Positions 8,550-17,200 of a stretch of 64,000 nucleotides of DNA are shown piece by piece. The notes below the pieces were generated by a model that was given only the letters and a program-made list of their open reading frames with translations, had not been told where the DNA came from and ran no database searches. The stretch lies in assembly GCA_023391695.1 (NCBI GenBank), contig JAEWAK010000027.1, positions 62,001 through 126,000 on the forward strand. The letters run 5' to 3'. The translations under genes were made by a program, and so were the position numbers. Every line of letters begins with the position of its first letter. Position 1 is the stretch's first letter. This DNA comes from Bacillota bacterium. Its GTDB lineage: Bacteria > Bacillota > Clostridia > Lachnospirales > Lachnospiraceae.

Positions 8550-9553
8550 ATTATTACCTCCTTATTTTTATTTATCTCGCAATTACTCTCTAAAAACAAA
8601 TTTCTGCCAGCCTGTAATCCCCTGTGCACACCTCCTTTCTTTTACAGACTGCTGACATCGGTCCATATTCAGAAGAGAAAATTGGAAGCCCCCTGAATAA
8701 AAAAACATTTATGGTAAATCTTTGCCATAATAGATTTCTAGCACGCAAAACAGCAGGGAGATTTTACATAAATGTTTATGAATTCATTTATAGCAAATGA
8801 TTTCTTTGCAAATAAGCACTTTTATAGGTTATTGTTAAACTAATTCCTCCTTTTATGTAACTATTTACCATTACAATAACATTTATGGATAATTTTGTCA
8901 ATCAATTTATGTTAATTAATTACATTTACTGACTATTTATGGCAACTTTTTGGTCTATCTGCACTGTGAATGCAGCAATGCTGCTCACGCCTTAGGAAAA
9001 CATCCGGTTTTAATTAAAAGGGATGCAGGAACAGAGTTTTCGCCAATTACCTGTAATTTTAATTCATAAGAAATGTAATTAACAGGTCAAAATCCTGTCT
9101 GGAAGTTTTAAACCGTAAAAAGTAAAAATTAATTATTGTTAATATTTTACAAATATGATATTATATAGATGATAATATTTTAACAAATAGTGCAATAAAA
9201 ATGATAATTGTGTCGGATATGAAAACAATCTGCAATAAAAATTTGTCCTGTCTTGTGATATTTTATTACATTTAAATATTAGCAACGACGGAAGAAATAC
9301 CACTAAAGTCAAAGCGGATATCCGCATTCCGATTAGCTGCGGCTCATAATCGGTTATGCAGCTGCGGCGATTAGTGGCTAAAAAAATAGAAAGGGGGTGC
9401 TGCCGGATGTAAATTATTAATATGGGGCGTTATATTAATTCTTAGCAAAGGAGGTAATTATAAAGAATAGGAGGAAAAATGTAACAAAAAACTGTATCAG
9501 TTGCAGAAAAGAGCTTTATTAATTTTCTAAGAGCGGGAGAAAAGGAGGATTAT
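8550..9553. promoter_or_regulatory. Long AT-rich divergent intergenic region between PL11 and GH9
   Basis: No convincing gene lies here. It holds at least three TTATGG-type motifs on the + strand (8709, 8883, 8937; a weaker one near 8787) like the tandem repeat at 4125. A GC-rich segment with a repeated GCTGCGG (about 9335-9375) can fold around CATAA/TTATG. From about 9389 a chain of strong Shine-Dalgarno sequences begins, described separately. Its length and motif density suggest heavy transcriptional and leader control of both flanking genes. Confidence 0.5.
9389..9484 (+). other. Two start-stop minimal ORFs (ATG-TAA) behind strong Shine-Dalgarno sites in the GH9 leader
   Basis: AAAGGGGG (9389-9396) is followed 10 nt later by ATGTAA (9407-9412). 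TAGGAGG (9468-9474) is followed 4 nt later by ATGTAA (9479-9484). Another AAAGGAGG lies at 9448-9455 with no start codon close behind. The genuine GH9 start at 9554 has its own AAAGGAGG. Start-stop elements can hold ribosomes on a leader; whether these do is inference. Confidence 0.45.
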
Positions 9554-12500
9554 ATGAGAATTAAGAAATTCGGTAAAAGCATAGTTCGTATGCTGGTTTT
9601 ATCTTTGGTAATTAATATGGGGTTTGTGACACCGTCACAGGCAAGTACGGTTTTAACAGATGAAGTATCGGCGGAAGAAACTTACAATTACGCAAAAGCC
9701 TTCCAATTATCCATGTATTTCTATGATGCAAATAAATGCGGACCGGGTGTGGAAGGCGGCGAGCTTTCCTGGCGCGGTGACTGCCATCTGGAAGACCGGC
9801 ATATTCCTTTGACACCGGTGGGTTCTGACGGAAAAGGAACTAATTTATCGGCTGATTTCATTAAAACGAATAAAGCCGTATTGGATCCGGACGGAGACGG
9901 ATTCGTTGATTTAAGCGGCGGCTTTCATGATGCAGGGGATCATGTGAAATTCGGGATGCCTCAAAGTTATTCCGGTTCAACCTTGGGCTGGGGCTATTAT
10001 GAATTCCGGGATTCCTATGTTAAAATCGGGGAACAGGAACATATTGAAGACATATTAAGGTGGTTTAACGATTATTTTATCCGTAGCACTTTCCGGGATG
10101 CCGACGGCAATGTGGTTGCTTTTGCGTATCAGGTGGGAGACGGAACAACGGATCATACTTATTGGGGAGCACCGGAATTGCAGACAACTGCAAGACCTGC
10201 GTGGTTTGCCACTTCAGAAACACCGGCAAGCGACCAGTGTGCCGGCGCTGCGGCTTCTCTGGCAGTTAACTATCTAAACTTCAAAGATTCGGATCCTGCT
10301 TATGCAAAGACCTGTCTGGACACGGCAAAAGCCTTATATGATTTTGCCAGGTTGAATAGAGGACTTGGCTTCTCCGGCGGATTCTATAATTCCAGTTATG
10401 ATGAGGATGATCTGTCCTGGGCGGCCGTATGGCTGAATATTGCAACCGGAGAGGAGTCTTATGTTGAAGATATTGTTTCTGTAGATGCAGGTGGAAATTA
10501 TACCGGTTATATAAAAAAGATAATCAACACCACGGACAGTACCTGGCAGAATATATGGGTACATTGCTGGGACACGGTCTGGGGCGGCGTATTTGCGAAA
10601 CTTGCGCCGATTACGAACAATCCGGAGCACTGGTATTTTTTCAGGTGGAATGCTGAATACTGGTCCGGAGTTCCCCATGAGGATACCAATGACAATAATT
10701 TCTTAGCTGCAACCCACAGCGGATACCGGGTAATCAATACCTGGGGTTCCGCAAGATACAATACGGCGGCACAGCTTTGCGCCCTGGTATATAATAAATA
10801 TAAACCAAACAAGGCTTTTGCAGAGTGGGCCAAGGGACAGATGGATTACCTCTTGGGAGATAATCCTATGAACCGGTGCTATGAAGTGGGATATGCAAAA
10901 AATTCAGCAAAGAACCCTCATCATAGGGCGGCTCATGGTTCTCTTACCAATAGTATGGTGGATCCGGCAACAGAGAAGCATGTATTATGGGGTGCATTGG
11001 TCGGCGGTCCTGATGCAGAGGATTACCATAAAGATGAAATTACCGATTATGTTTATAATGAAGTTGCAATTGATTACAACGCCGCCTTCGTGGGAGCTCT
11101 GGCAGCGCTTTATTCCATCTATGGAGAGGGGCAGGAACCGGATCCCACCGTACCTGAGTATCAGACAGACGAGACACCCTATTTTGTCGAAGCAAAGATT
11201 GAACAGGAAAATTCAGACAGAACCCAGTTGACGATCAAGATTACAAATGATACCAGTTGTCCGCCGAGGAGAGCAGATTCGTTAAAAGCAAGATATATCT
11301 TTGACATTTCTGAAATGATTGCAAAGGGCCAATCCATCAAAGATTTAAGCATCCCGGTTTATTATGACCAGGCTTTAACACAGGATGGAATAGGAGTTAA
11401 GCTGAACGGGCCGTTTGCATGGGATGAAGCAAAGGGTATTTACTATGTGGAATTGGATTGGAGCGGTATCTCCTTCCATGGAAGCAGGGAAATTCAAATC
11501 GGTTTGGTACCGGCCCAGGATGCCTCCTATAAAGTGAATTGGGATCCCACAAACGACTGGAGCAGGCAGGGTATAACTGAAACTTCAGGGTTAGCAGGCA
11601 ATATTCCCCTGTATTTAGATGACAAGCTGATGTATGGGCAGGAACCTGGCGAAAGCGAGAAGGTAGATGTACAAATTACGGCGCCTGCCGGCGGAACGGT
11701 AGTCGACTACACAAAAAGCCAGACTCCGGTTGAGATAACGGCTGCGGCAGAATCAAACATGAGCGGAATAGCAAAAGTTGAATTTTATGCGGACGGTGTT
11801 AAGATTGGAGAAGATACTACGGCGCCTTATGCATACTACTATACTCCGGAGGATACGACCGGAGGCACTTTCAGCCGGGAAATAGGATTGACAGCGAAAG
11901 CAATTTCCACAACGGGAACCAGTGCGGTAAGCAGTACGGTAAAGTTAACTGTCCTGTTTACAAGGGCGGAGGATGTTGTAGTGGCTATCACTAAGCCTCT
12001 TCAAGGAACCGTATTGGATACGACGGCAGGGGATACTTACCTGGACGTTACGGCAGAAAGCACCGGAGTAAGCAGTGGCATTGCCAGGATTGAAATATTT
12101 GCAGACGGCAATAAGATAGGAGAAGCAGACGGAGAGATCTGCAATGCGGTATATACGGCACCGACCGGCAATACGACTCTTCCGGACGGTATTATGGAGG
12201 TGACACTGACAGCACAGGCGACCTTGGCCAATGGAGATGTTAAGCTGAGTGCGCCGGTTAAGATTAAAGTCAAGCTGCCGGTGGACAATACGGGAGCTCA
12301 GGATTTGGCTCTAGCGGTAGAAGGAACCGGAAATGCAGTTGGGAATACAATTGCAAAAAAGTTTACCCTCAGCAATACGGGAGAGAAAAGTATTGATTTA
12401 AGTACGGTTAAGATTCGTTATTACTATACGAAGGAAGCAAATGTAAATCAGGTATTCCACTGTGATGATGCGGGTATGTCTTACAATACCGCACCGTGGT

Positions 12501-12760
12501 ATGAGACGGTTACCGACAGTATTGCGGGAGAATTTGTAATCCTTAATCCGGCAGTGGAAAACGCCGATACCTATTTGGAGATTTCCCTGGCAGACTTGAT
12601 AAATCCCTTAGCACCGGGGCAGGTCCTGAAGTGCCAGTTCCGGATCACGAATGAGGACTGGTCTGAATATAACCAGGAAAATGATTATTCCTACCTAGAG
12701 GAAGACGGGGTTGTATTAATTTCAAACGGGAATGTTATAAGCGGGAATTTGCCGGAATAG
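9554..12760 (+). CDS. Secreted GH9 cellulase with CBM3c, two Ig-like modules and C-terminal CBM3
   Basis: An inverting endo/processive cellulase of theme-B architecture. Signal peptide about 1-30. The GH9 (alpha/alpha)6 barrel runs about 41-525 with catalytic base aspartates D126/D129 in FHDAGDHVKFG, the GDNPMNRCYEVGY signature near 435-447, and proton donor E503 in YNEVAIDYN. A fused CBM3c (about 530-695), which normally confers processivity, is followed by two Ig-like repeats (about 702-800 and 807-905; both contain an AKVEFYADG/ARIEIFADG strand). A cellulose-binding CBM3 closes the protein (about 915-1068). The architecture resembles the main cellulase of L. phytofermentans. The leader carries two start-stop ORFs. 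It is probably the chief secreted cellulase of the locus. Confidence 0.95.
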   Translation: MRIKKFGKSIVRMLVLSLVINMGFVTPSQASTVLTDEVSAEETYNYAKAFQLSMYFYDANKCGPGVEGGELSWRGDCHLEDRHIPLTPVGSDGKGTNLSADFIKTNKAVLDPDGDGFVDLSGGFHDAGDHVKFGMPQSYSGSTLGWGYYEFRDSYVKIGEQEHIEDILRWFNDYFIRSTFRDADGNVVAFAYQVGDGTTDHTYWGAPELQTTARPAWFATSETPASDQCAGAAASLAVNYLNFKDSDPAYAKTCLDTAKALYDFARLNRGLGFSGGFYNSSYDEDDLSWAAVWLNIATGEESYVEDIVSVDAGGNYTGYIKKIINTTDSTWQNIWVHCWDTVWGGVFAKLAPITNNPEHWYFFRWNAEYWSGVPHEDTNDNNFLAATHSGYRVINTWGSARYNTAAQLCALVYNKYKPNKAFAEWAKGQMDYLLGDNPMNRCYEVGYAKNSAKNPHHRAAHGSLTNSMVDPATEKHVLWGALVGGPDAEDYHKDEITDYVYNEVAIDYNAAFVGALAALYSIYGEGQEPDPTVPEYQTDETPYFVEAKIEQENSDRTQLTIKITNDTSCPPRRADSLKARYIFDISEMIAKGQSIKDLSIPVYYDQALTQDGIGVKLNGPFAWDEAKGIYYVELDWSGISFHGSREIQIGLVPAQDASYKVNWDPTNDWSRQGITETSGLAGNIPLYLDDKLMYGQEPGESEKVDVQITAPAGGTVVDYTKSQTPVEITAAAESNMSGIAKVEFYADGVKIGEDTTAPYAYYYTPEDTTGGTFSREIGLTAKAISTTGTSAVSSTVKLTVLFTRAEDVVVAITKPLQGTVLDTTAGDTYLDVTAESTGVSSGIARIEIFADGNKIGEADGEICNAVYTAPTGNTTLPDGIMEVTLTAQATLANGDVKLSAPVKIKVKLPVDNTGAQDLALAVEGTGNAVGNTIAKKFTLSNTGEKSIDLSTVKIRYYYTKEANVNQVFHCDDAGMSYNTAPWYETVTDSIAGEFVILNPAVENADTYLEISLADLINPLAPGQVLKCQFRITNEDWSEYNQENDYSYLEEDGVVLISNGNVISGNLPE

Positions 12761-12810
12761 AGGTAAAGCGTAAAGAAGGTATGAATCGGATCTTTTTATG
12801 TAAAAGAAAC

Positions 12811-12843
12811 CGGCAGCCCCGATTCATTTGATTCGGGGCTGCG
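12811..12843. terminator. Hairpin between convergent GH9 and response regulator genes
   Basis: GCAGCCCCGA pairs perfectly with TCGGGGCTGC around a 10-nt loop. A T-rich tract follows only when read on the minus strand, so it terminates the regulator transcript best; it probably also blocks read-through from GH9. Confidence 0.7.
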
Positions 12844-12861
12844 CATGGAAACCTCCAAAAC

Positions 12862-13611
12862 TTAAGGTTTCTCCCTATACTCCAACGGACTGACTCCAAC
12901 CTGCTTTTTAAAAATCCTGCTGAAATACCCCTGGTCATGATATCCGACGCTTTCCCCGACCTGACGGATGGAGAGTTCCGGATTATGCAGAAGAATCTGC
13001 TGTGCTTTTTGCATACGCAGGGAAATAAGGTATTTGGAAGGGCTGCAGTCATATTGCTTATAAAAAATTTTAGTAAGATAACTGGAACTGTAATTCATAT
13101 TATTGGCAATCAGGTTAAGATTAATATCCAAACAGTAATTCCTGGCAATATAATCCTTTAAAATACTTGCAATCTGGGCAGGAGGGTTGCGAGTCGTGGA
13201 AGGATTGAAAATGTCCTCAAAAGAACTCTGCTGCAATTTGTATTTATTACTCAATTGCAGCAAAGCTGATTTCAGTTCATCCGGGTCCACCGGTTTTAGC
13301 AGATATTCCGTTACTTTAAGCTGTATCGCTCTTTTGGTATATTCAAAGTCCGAATAACCGCTGGTTATGATAAAATCCGTTAAAGGATAATTTTCCTGGA
13401 TTTTTTTAATCAGGGCAATTCCATCCATCACAGGCATGCGGATATCGGTAATAACTAAATCGGGATTTAATTTCTTAACCAGTTCATAGGCCTGGATACC
13501 CGTTTGTGCAGTTCCAGTAACTTCGAAATCAGTATCTGAAGTTTCAACTTTTTTAACTAAATTATGAAGCAATAATTCCTCATCTTCAGCAATCACTACG
13601 GAATATTTCAT
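12862..13611 (-). CDS. Response regulator, CheY receiver plus AraC-type DNA-binding domain (YesN-like)
   Basis: Transcription factor of a two-component pair that senses polysaccharide breakdown products. I place the start at the ATG of MKYSVVIAEDEE (13611): GGGAG lies 6-10 nt upstream, and an upstream in-frame ATG falls inside a repeat element. The receiver (1-120) has acidic residues near E9/D10, phospho-acceptor D56 in DLVITDIRMP and the conserved lysine in KPVDPDEL. The C-terminal 100 residues carry two AraC helix-turn-helices, ending in the GYHDQGYFSRIFKKQVGVSPLEYR-type segment. Two hairpin repeats separate it from the upstream kinase gene in the same operon. Likely targets are the two look-alike promoters at 15.70 and 17.12 kb. 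Confidence 0.93.
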   Translation of the reverse strand: MKYSVVIAEDEELLLHNLVKKVETSDTDFEVTGTAQTGIQAYELVKKLNPDLVITDIRMPVMDGIALIKKIQENYPLTDFIITSGYSDFEYTKRAIQLKVTEYLLKPVDPDELKSALLQLSNKYKLQQSSFEDIFNPSTTRNPPAQIASILKDYIARNYCLDINLNLIANNMNYSSSYLTKIFYKQYDCSPSKYLISLRMQKAQQILLHNPELSIRQVGESVGYHDQGYFSRIFKKQVGVSPLEYREKP

Positions 13612-13615
13612 AGTA

Positions 13616-13776
13616 AACTCCCATCTGTGCGCCACAGCGCACATTTAAATCAGGATGTTGAAAAAACTGCCTTTGATTTTTTCAACCTAACTCCCATCTG
13701 TGCGCCACAGCGCACCTTCAAATCAGGATGTTGAAAAAACTGCCTTTGGTTTTTCAACCTAACTCCCATCTGTGCG
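13616..13776 (-). repeat. Tandem 72-73-bp double-hairpin repeat between kinase and regulator genes
   Basis: Two full units (13616-13688, 13689-13760) and a partial third (from 13761). In gene direction each unit has a U-rich hairpin (GTTGAAAAA paired with TTTTTTCAAC), a TCCTGATTT joint, a GTGCGC/GCGCAC hairpin and AGATGGGAGT. The last codons and stop of the kinase gene lie in the partial unit, and the final GGGAG is the ribosome site of the regulator. A third complete copy is found at 43311-43380 before another gene. Confidence 0.85.
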
Positions 13777-15582
13777 CTCTGACACACGTTCAAATGTCTG
13801 TGCAAATCGTTGTCCGATAGATACAATACCGTTACCCTCTTTTGTATTACCGTATTGGAATATCATGGTATCCCCGCAAAAGAGTTTCCAGCGCATATAT
13901 ACATTAATCATGCCTAAGCCGTTAATCTGCATTTCCGGCATTCCGGGACGACTGTCTGCTTCCTTTATCCGTTCCTTAATGGTTTCCAAATCTTCCTCGG
14001 TAAAACCGGAGCCGGAATCTATAATATCTATCTGCCAATGATCCTCATAAATGCGTCCGACTATGGACAGGTTCCAGGGCGGAATACAATCGGTACCGTA
14101 TTTAATGGCGTTTTCCACGAGGGGCTGTATGATCAGTTTGGGAACCCGGTATTCCAACAGGGCATCCTCAATATCAACCGTATAACTTAAACTGGACTGG
14201 TACCGTACTTTCATACAGTACAGGTATTTGTTGACATAGTCGATTTCCAGGCCGATACCGATAATATTGGCGGAACTGTCGGTAATATATCTCATGATTT
14301 GTGAAAGATACCGGCACATGGTTATAACCTCCTGGGGTTGTCCGTTTTCTGCAAGGACAATAATACTGGAGAGGGTATTATAATACAGGTGCGGATTTAT
14401 CTGGGTCTGCAGGGCAAGGGTACGGGACTTTAATTCCTGCTGTCTTGAGTCGATCAGTTCATTCATGGATATTTTCAGGTTTTCACTCATGGACTGGAAA
14501 GCAAGATATAGTTCGGATACTTCATTGTAAGCACCGGGATAATTATAAGCTTTGTCTTCCCCGAGGGTATCAATCTGTATCCGCTGTATAATATGTTTTA
14601 AATGCTTAATAGGCTTAACCAGGCTCCGGGATAATGAATAGGAAATCAGTAGGGAAGCCGCAAGCAGGATAAAAACAAACAAAAGCAATATTTTAACCAG
14701 ACCGTTAACCGGTTTTAATATATAGGACTCTGGCTGTACGGTTACATAAATCCAGCCGCTGTAGGAAGAGGTATTATAAACCATATATTCCCGTCCGTCG
14801 TTATCCGGATTAATCATGGACATGGTATCAGCCTTATTTTTTACATAAGAATAATAATCAGGAATGGAATTTCGTTCCTCCTCAGTCAGGTCATAAGGAT
14901 AAACCAGGCTATTATCTGCAGAATAAATATATATTTGTGCAGAATTCTTTATTTTCCTTTTATAATTGGTTATATTCTTAAAAATACTCTTACAGCGTTT
15001 CATCGTTTCAACCGCTCCGACTGTCCGTCCATATTGGTTATTGTAAGAACGGTAAACAGAAAGGAACCAATCAGGATATTTCGATGAAGTTGACAGCGAA
15101 GAAGTATTGTAGGGATGACTGATTAATTTTTGCCCATCCAACTCCAGGGCTTTGTTAAACCAGGAAATATTTTTTAAATCAACCGAATCCGTATTGGTTT
15201 TAAGTCCAACCTTTAACCGGTTGCCCCGCATATCATACAGATTTATCTGGTCCACCTTAACGTCCGCGCCGTTAATAGTAACAAACAAACTGGCAAGACT
15301 GTCCAGGGTATTCCTTGAAATATCCAGATTAAAAGAAGAATCCAGTTTATCCTTTACCAGGCTGCTGTAATTAATGTTAATGGACACGGTATCCATATCA
15401 TTGATTACCGTATCCGTCTGCTCCATAAAATAAGTATTTTGCTGGGTAAGGTTGTCAATTTCCTGTTTGATTAACCGATTGGAGACATATTTGTAGAAAA
15501 AAATGCTAAACGTCAACAATATTAATATTGCAAGTCCAACATAGGCTAAAAACAATTTAGTCTGAAGTTTTAGCTGGCGCAT
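13759..15582 (-). CDS. Sensor histidine kinase (YesM-like, His_kinase/HATPase family)
   Basis: Membrane sensor that phosphorylates the AraC-type regulator encoded downstream. TM1 spans about residues 11-30 and TM2 about 295-315, framing an extracellular Cache-like sensor of about 265 residues. A HAMP segment follows (about 315-370). The phospho-acceptor is H398 in LQTQINPHLYYN. The N box is PLVENAIKYG (about 487-496), with DSGSGF and GLGMINVYMR as the G boxes. The C-terminal seven residues (SERTDGS) come from the hairpin repeat that overruns the gene end, suggesting the original terminus was replaced. In B. subtilis and Clostridia, YesMN pairs control pectin and hemicellulose genes and sit beside sugar ABC transporters, as here. 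Confidence 0.93.
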   Translation of the reverse strand: MRQLKLQTKLFLAYVGLAILILLTFSIFFYKYVSNRLIKQEIDNLTQQNTYFMEQTDTVINDMDTVSININYSSLVKDKLDSSFNLDISRNTLDSLASLFVTINGADVKVDQINLYDMRGNRLKVGLKTNTDSVDLKNISWFNKALELDGQKLISHPYNTSSLSTSSKYPDWFLSVYRSYNNQYGRTVGAVETMKRCKSIFKNITNYKRKIKNSAQIYIYSADNSLVYPYDLTEEERNSIPDYYSYVKNKADTMSMINPDNDGREYMVYNTSSYSGWIYVTVQPESYILKPVNGLVKILLLFVFILLAASLLISYSLSRSLVKPIKHLKHIIQRIQIDTLGEDKAYNYPGAYNEVSELYLAFQSMSENLKISMNELIDSRQQELKSRTLALQTQINPHLYYNTLSSIIVLAENGQPQEVITMCRYLSQIMRYITDSSANIIGIGLEIDYVNKYLYCMKVRYQSSLSYTVDIEDALLEYRVPKLIIQPLVENAIKYGTDCIPPWNLSIVGRIYEDHWQIDIIDSGSGFTEEDLETIKERIKEADSRPGMPEMQINGLGMINVYMRWKLFCGDTMIFQYGNTKEGNGIVSIGQRFAQTFERVSERTDGS

Positions 15583-15694
15583 GTTTTATACCTCTTTCTA
15601 ATATCCGGGAGGTTTTTTGATTCATTTGAAAAAAGAAGATCAGCAGGTATTCCCAGTATAACACCTTTGTTAAAAAAGTACAAATAGTAATTGG

Positions 15695-15732
15695 AAAAGT
15701 GTATAGACTTAGACAATGTGTAAAGCTATAAT
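15695..15732 (+). promoter_or_regulatory. Promoter of the UroD-like gene, with shared upstream motif
   Basis: AAAAGTGTATAGACTT (15695-15710) contains a TAGACT -35 box (15704-15709), then 17 bp, then TATAAT (15727-15732). The same motif with the same -35 and spacer precedes the ABC substrate-binding protein gene at 17116. A poor -35 with a conserved flank is what one expects for an activator-dependent promoter. Confidence 0.6.
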
Positions 15733-15763
15733 AGAGAAAAAATGAGATAGGAGACGAATATCT

Positions 15764-16945
15764 ATGAAGTATAAACAGAACTGGGAAGAAACAAAGACAA
15801 AATGGACAAACTACTGGCAGCATAAAAATACCGGCAGGCCGCTTATGTGCGTGGTGGCAAGAAACCCGGAAATTGATCATTTATCCGATAATAAACCGGT
15901 GGAAGGCGGTTACAGGGATGTCATATGCCAGGGTAAATACTATGATTTGCCGGAGGACTTACGTTGGAAGGACATGGAGGACAAGTATCAGAATGCGGAG
16001 CGCATCATAAAAAGATACCGTCAGTTCTGTAAAAATCATTTATTCCTTGCAGAAAGTTTTCCCAATTTAAATGTAGATTTCGGACCGGGCTCCCTTGCCT
16101 CCTATTTAGGCTCCGATATCGGGTTTAAAGAAGATACCGTGTGGTTCAAAGAATGCCTTAGCGACTGGGAAGGAGTAGAAGAATTCCGCTTTGACCCGGA
16201 AAGTAAATGGTTTAAAAAACACATTGAGCTGGTAAAGGAGTGCCGTAAAATTGCCGGTGATGATTTCTATGTGGATATGCCGGACCTTATGGAGAATGTG
16301 GATGTCCTTGCTTCCATGCGGGGAGTTCAGAATTTACTCTTTGACATGATTGATGAACCGGAACTGATCGGAGAACGGGTAAAACAGATTACGGATATTT
16401 ATTATGAGTATTTTGACCGTTTTTATGATATTATTAAAGATGAAGAGGGTGGAAATGCCTACACGGTATTCCAGATCTGGGGTCCCGGCAAAACAGTAAA
16501 GCTCCAGTGCGACCTGTCCGCATTAATGTCACCGGACCAATTCCGCGAATTTATATTGGAATCCTTAAAAGAACAGGCTGCAAAAGCAGATTGTGTGTTA
16601 TATCATTTAGACGGACCGGATGCCATTAAACATATGGATGCATTAATGGAAGTGGAAGAGATTGATGCCCTGCAGTGGACCAGCGGCGATATGGGTCCGG
16701 ACGGCACCCTGGAAGAATGGTATCCGATCTATGATAAAGCGATTATGGCCGGTAAATCCTTGTGGGTTAAAGTGTACTCCGGTGAGTTTGAGGACTGGAT
16801 TAAAAATGTAGACAGAATCGTGAAACGTTACGGCTCCCACAGTTTATTTTTATTCTTCCCGGAAATGTCGCTTAAACAGGCCAACACCCTGATTGAATAC
16901 GCAGATAAGAACTGGAGTGATATACAGGGCACAATTCATAAATAG
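15764..16945 (+). CDS. Uroporphyrinogen decarboxylase-fold (URO-D) family protein, non-haem type
   Basis: 393 residues of the URO-D/cobalamin-independent methionine synthase superfamily, seen from the TIM-barrel fold pattern (FQIWGPGKTVKLQCDLSALMSP, DCVLYHLDGPDA, LQWTSGDMGPDG). No other haem biosynthesis gene is near, so true uroporphyrinogen decarboxylation is unlikely. Members of this clade are common in sugar-utilisation operons of Clostridia and their substrates are mostly undefined. A TAGGAG ribosome site precedes the ATG. It has a dedicated promoter like that of the following ABC importer and ends at a terminator, so both are probably induced by the same regulator but form separate transcripts. 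A role in handling a methylated or otherwise modified plant sugar is a guess. Confidence 0.75.
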   Translation: MKYKQNWEETKTKWTNYWQHKNTGRPLMCVVARNPEIDHLSDNKPVEGGYRDVICQGKYYDLPEDLRWKDMEDKYQNAERIIKRYRQFCKNHLFLAESFPNLNVDFGPGSLASYLGSDIGFKEDTVWFKECLSDWEGVEEFRFDPESKWFKKHIELVKECRKIAGDDFYVDMPDLMENVDVLASMRGVQNLLFDMIDEPELIGERVKQITDIYYEYFDRFYDIIKDEEGGNAYTVFQIWGPGKTVKLQCDLSALMSPDQFREFILESLKEQAAKADCVLYHLDGPDAIKHMDALMEVEEIDALQWTSGDMGPDGTLEEWYPIYDKAIMAGKSLWVKVYSGEFEDWIKNVDRIVKRYGSHSLFLFFPEMSLKQANTLIEYADKNWSDIQGTIHK

Positions 16946-16991
16946 CCCCAGGCAGAGCTGATTTGCAAAAATTGATAAAGTACCCGAAGAA

Positions 16992-17028
16992 ATGTGATGG
17001 AATATATACAATATCCATCACATTTTTT
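16992..17028 (+). terminator. Terminator after the UroD-like gene
   Basis: TGTGATGGAATAT pairs with ATATCCATCACA and is followed by TTTTTT. It separates this transcript from the ABC importer operon. Confidence 0.85.
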
Positions 17029-17115
17029 AATATCAACGCACTATTGATAGGTATTATACTTAAAACAATCGTAAGATAGTATGTAAATATGTAAAGATAG
17101 TCCAAATTGTATCCC

Positions 17116-17154
17116 AAAAAGTGCATAGACTTTAATGTCAATTTCCGATAAAAT
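17116..17154 (+). promoter_or_regulatory. Promoter of the sugar ABC operon, twin of the 15.70-kb promoter
   Basis: AAAAAGTGCATAGACTT spans 17116-17132, with TAGACT at 17126-17131, a 17-bp spacer and TAAAAT at 17149-17154. The match to 15695-15710 extends through the -35 box, pointing to common control by the neighbouring AraC-type regulator. Confidence 0.6.
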
Positions 17155-17172
17155 TTATTTACCATAAAACGA

Positions 17173-17186
17173 TTTGGTAAACCAAA
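17173..17186. promoter_or_regulatory. 14-bp palindrome TTTGGTAAACCAAA before the substrate-binding protein gene
   Basis: A perfect palindrome 20-30 bp downstream of the -10 box and 5 bp upstream of the ribosome site. It could be a repressor operator or a small hairpin near the translation start. Confidence 0.35.
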
Positions 17187-17200
17187 TACAGGAGGTATTT

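Noticed and set aside
9139..9327. 62-codon frame on the minus strand in the PL11-GH9 intergenic region
   Set aside because: No ribosome site, AT-driven composition, no recognisable protein features.
12937..13161. Plus-strand frame inside the response regulator gene
   Set aside because: Shadow of the regulator coding sequence.
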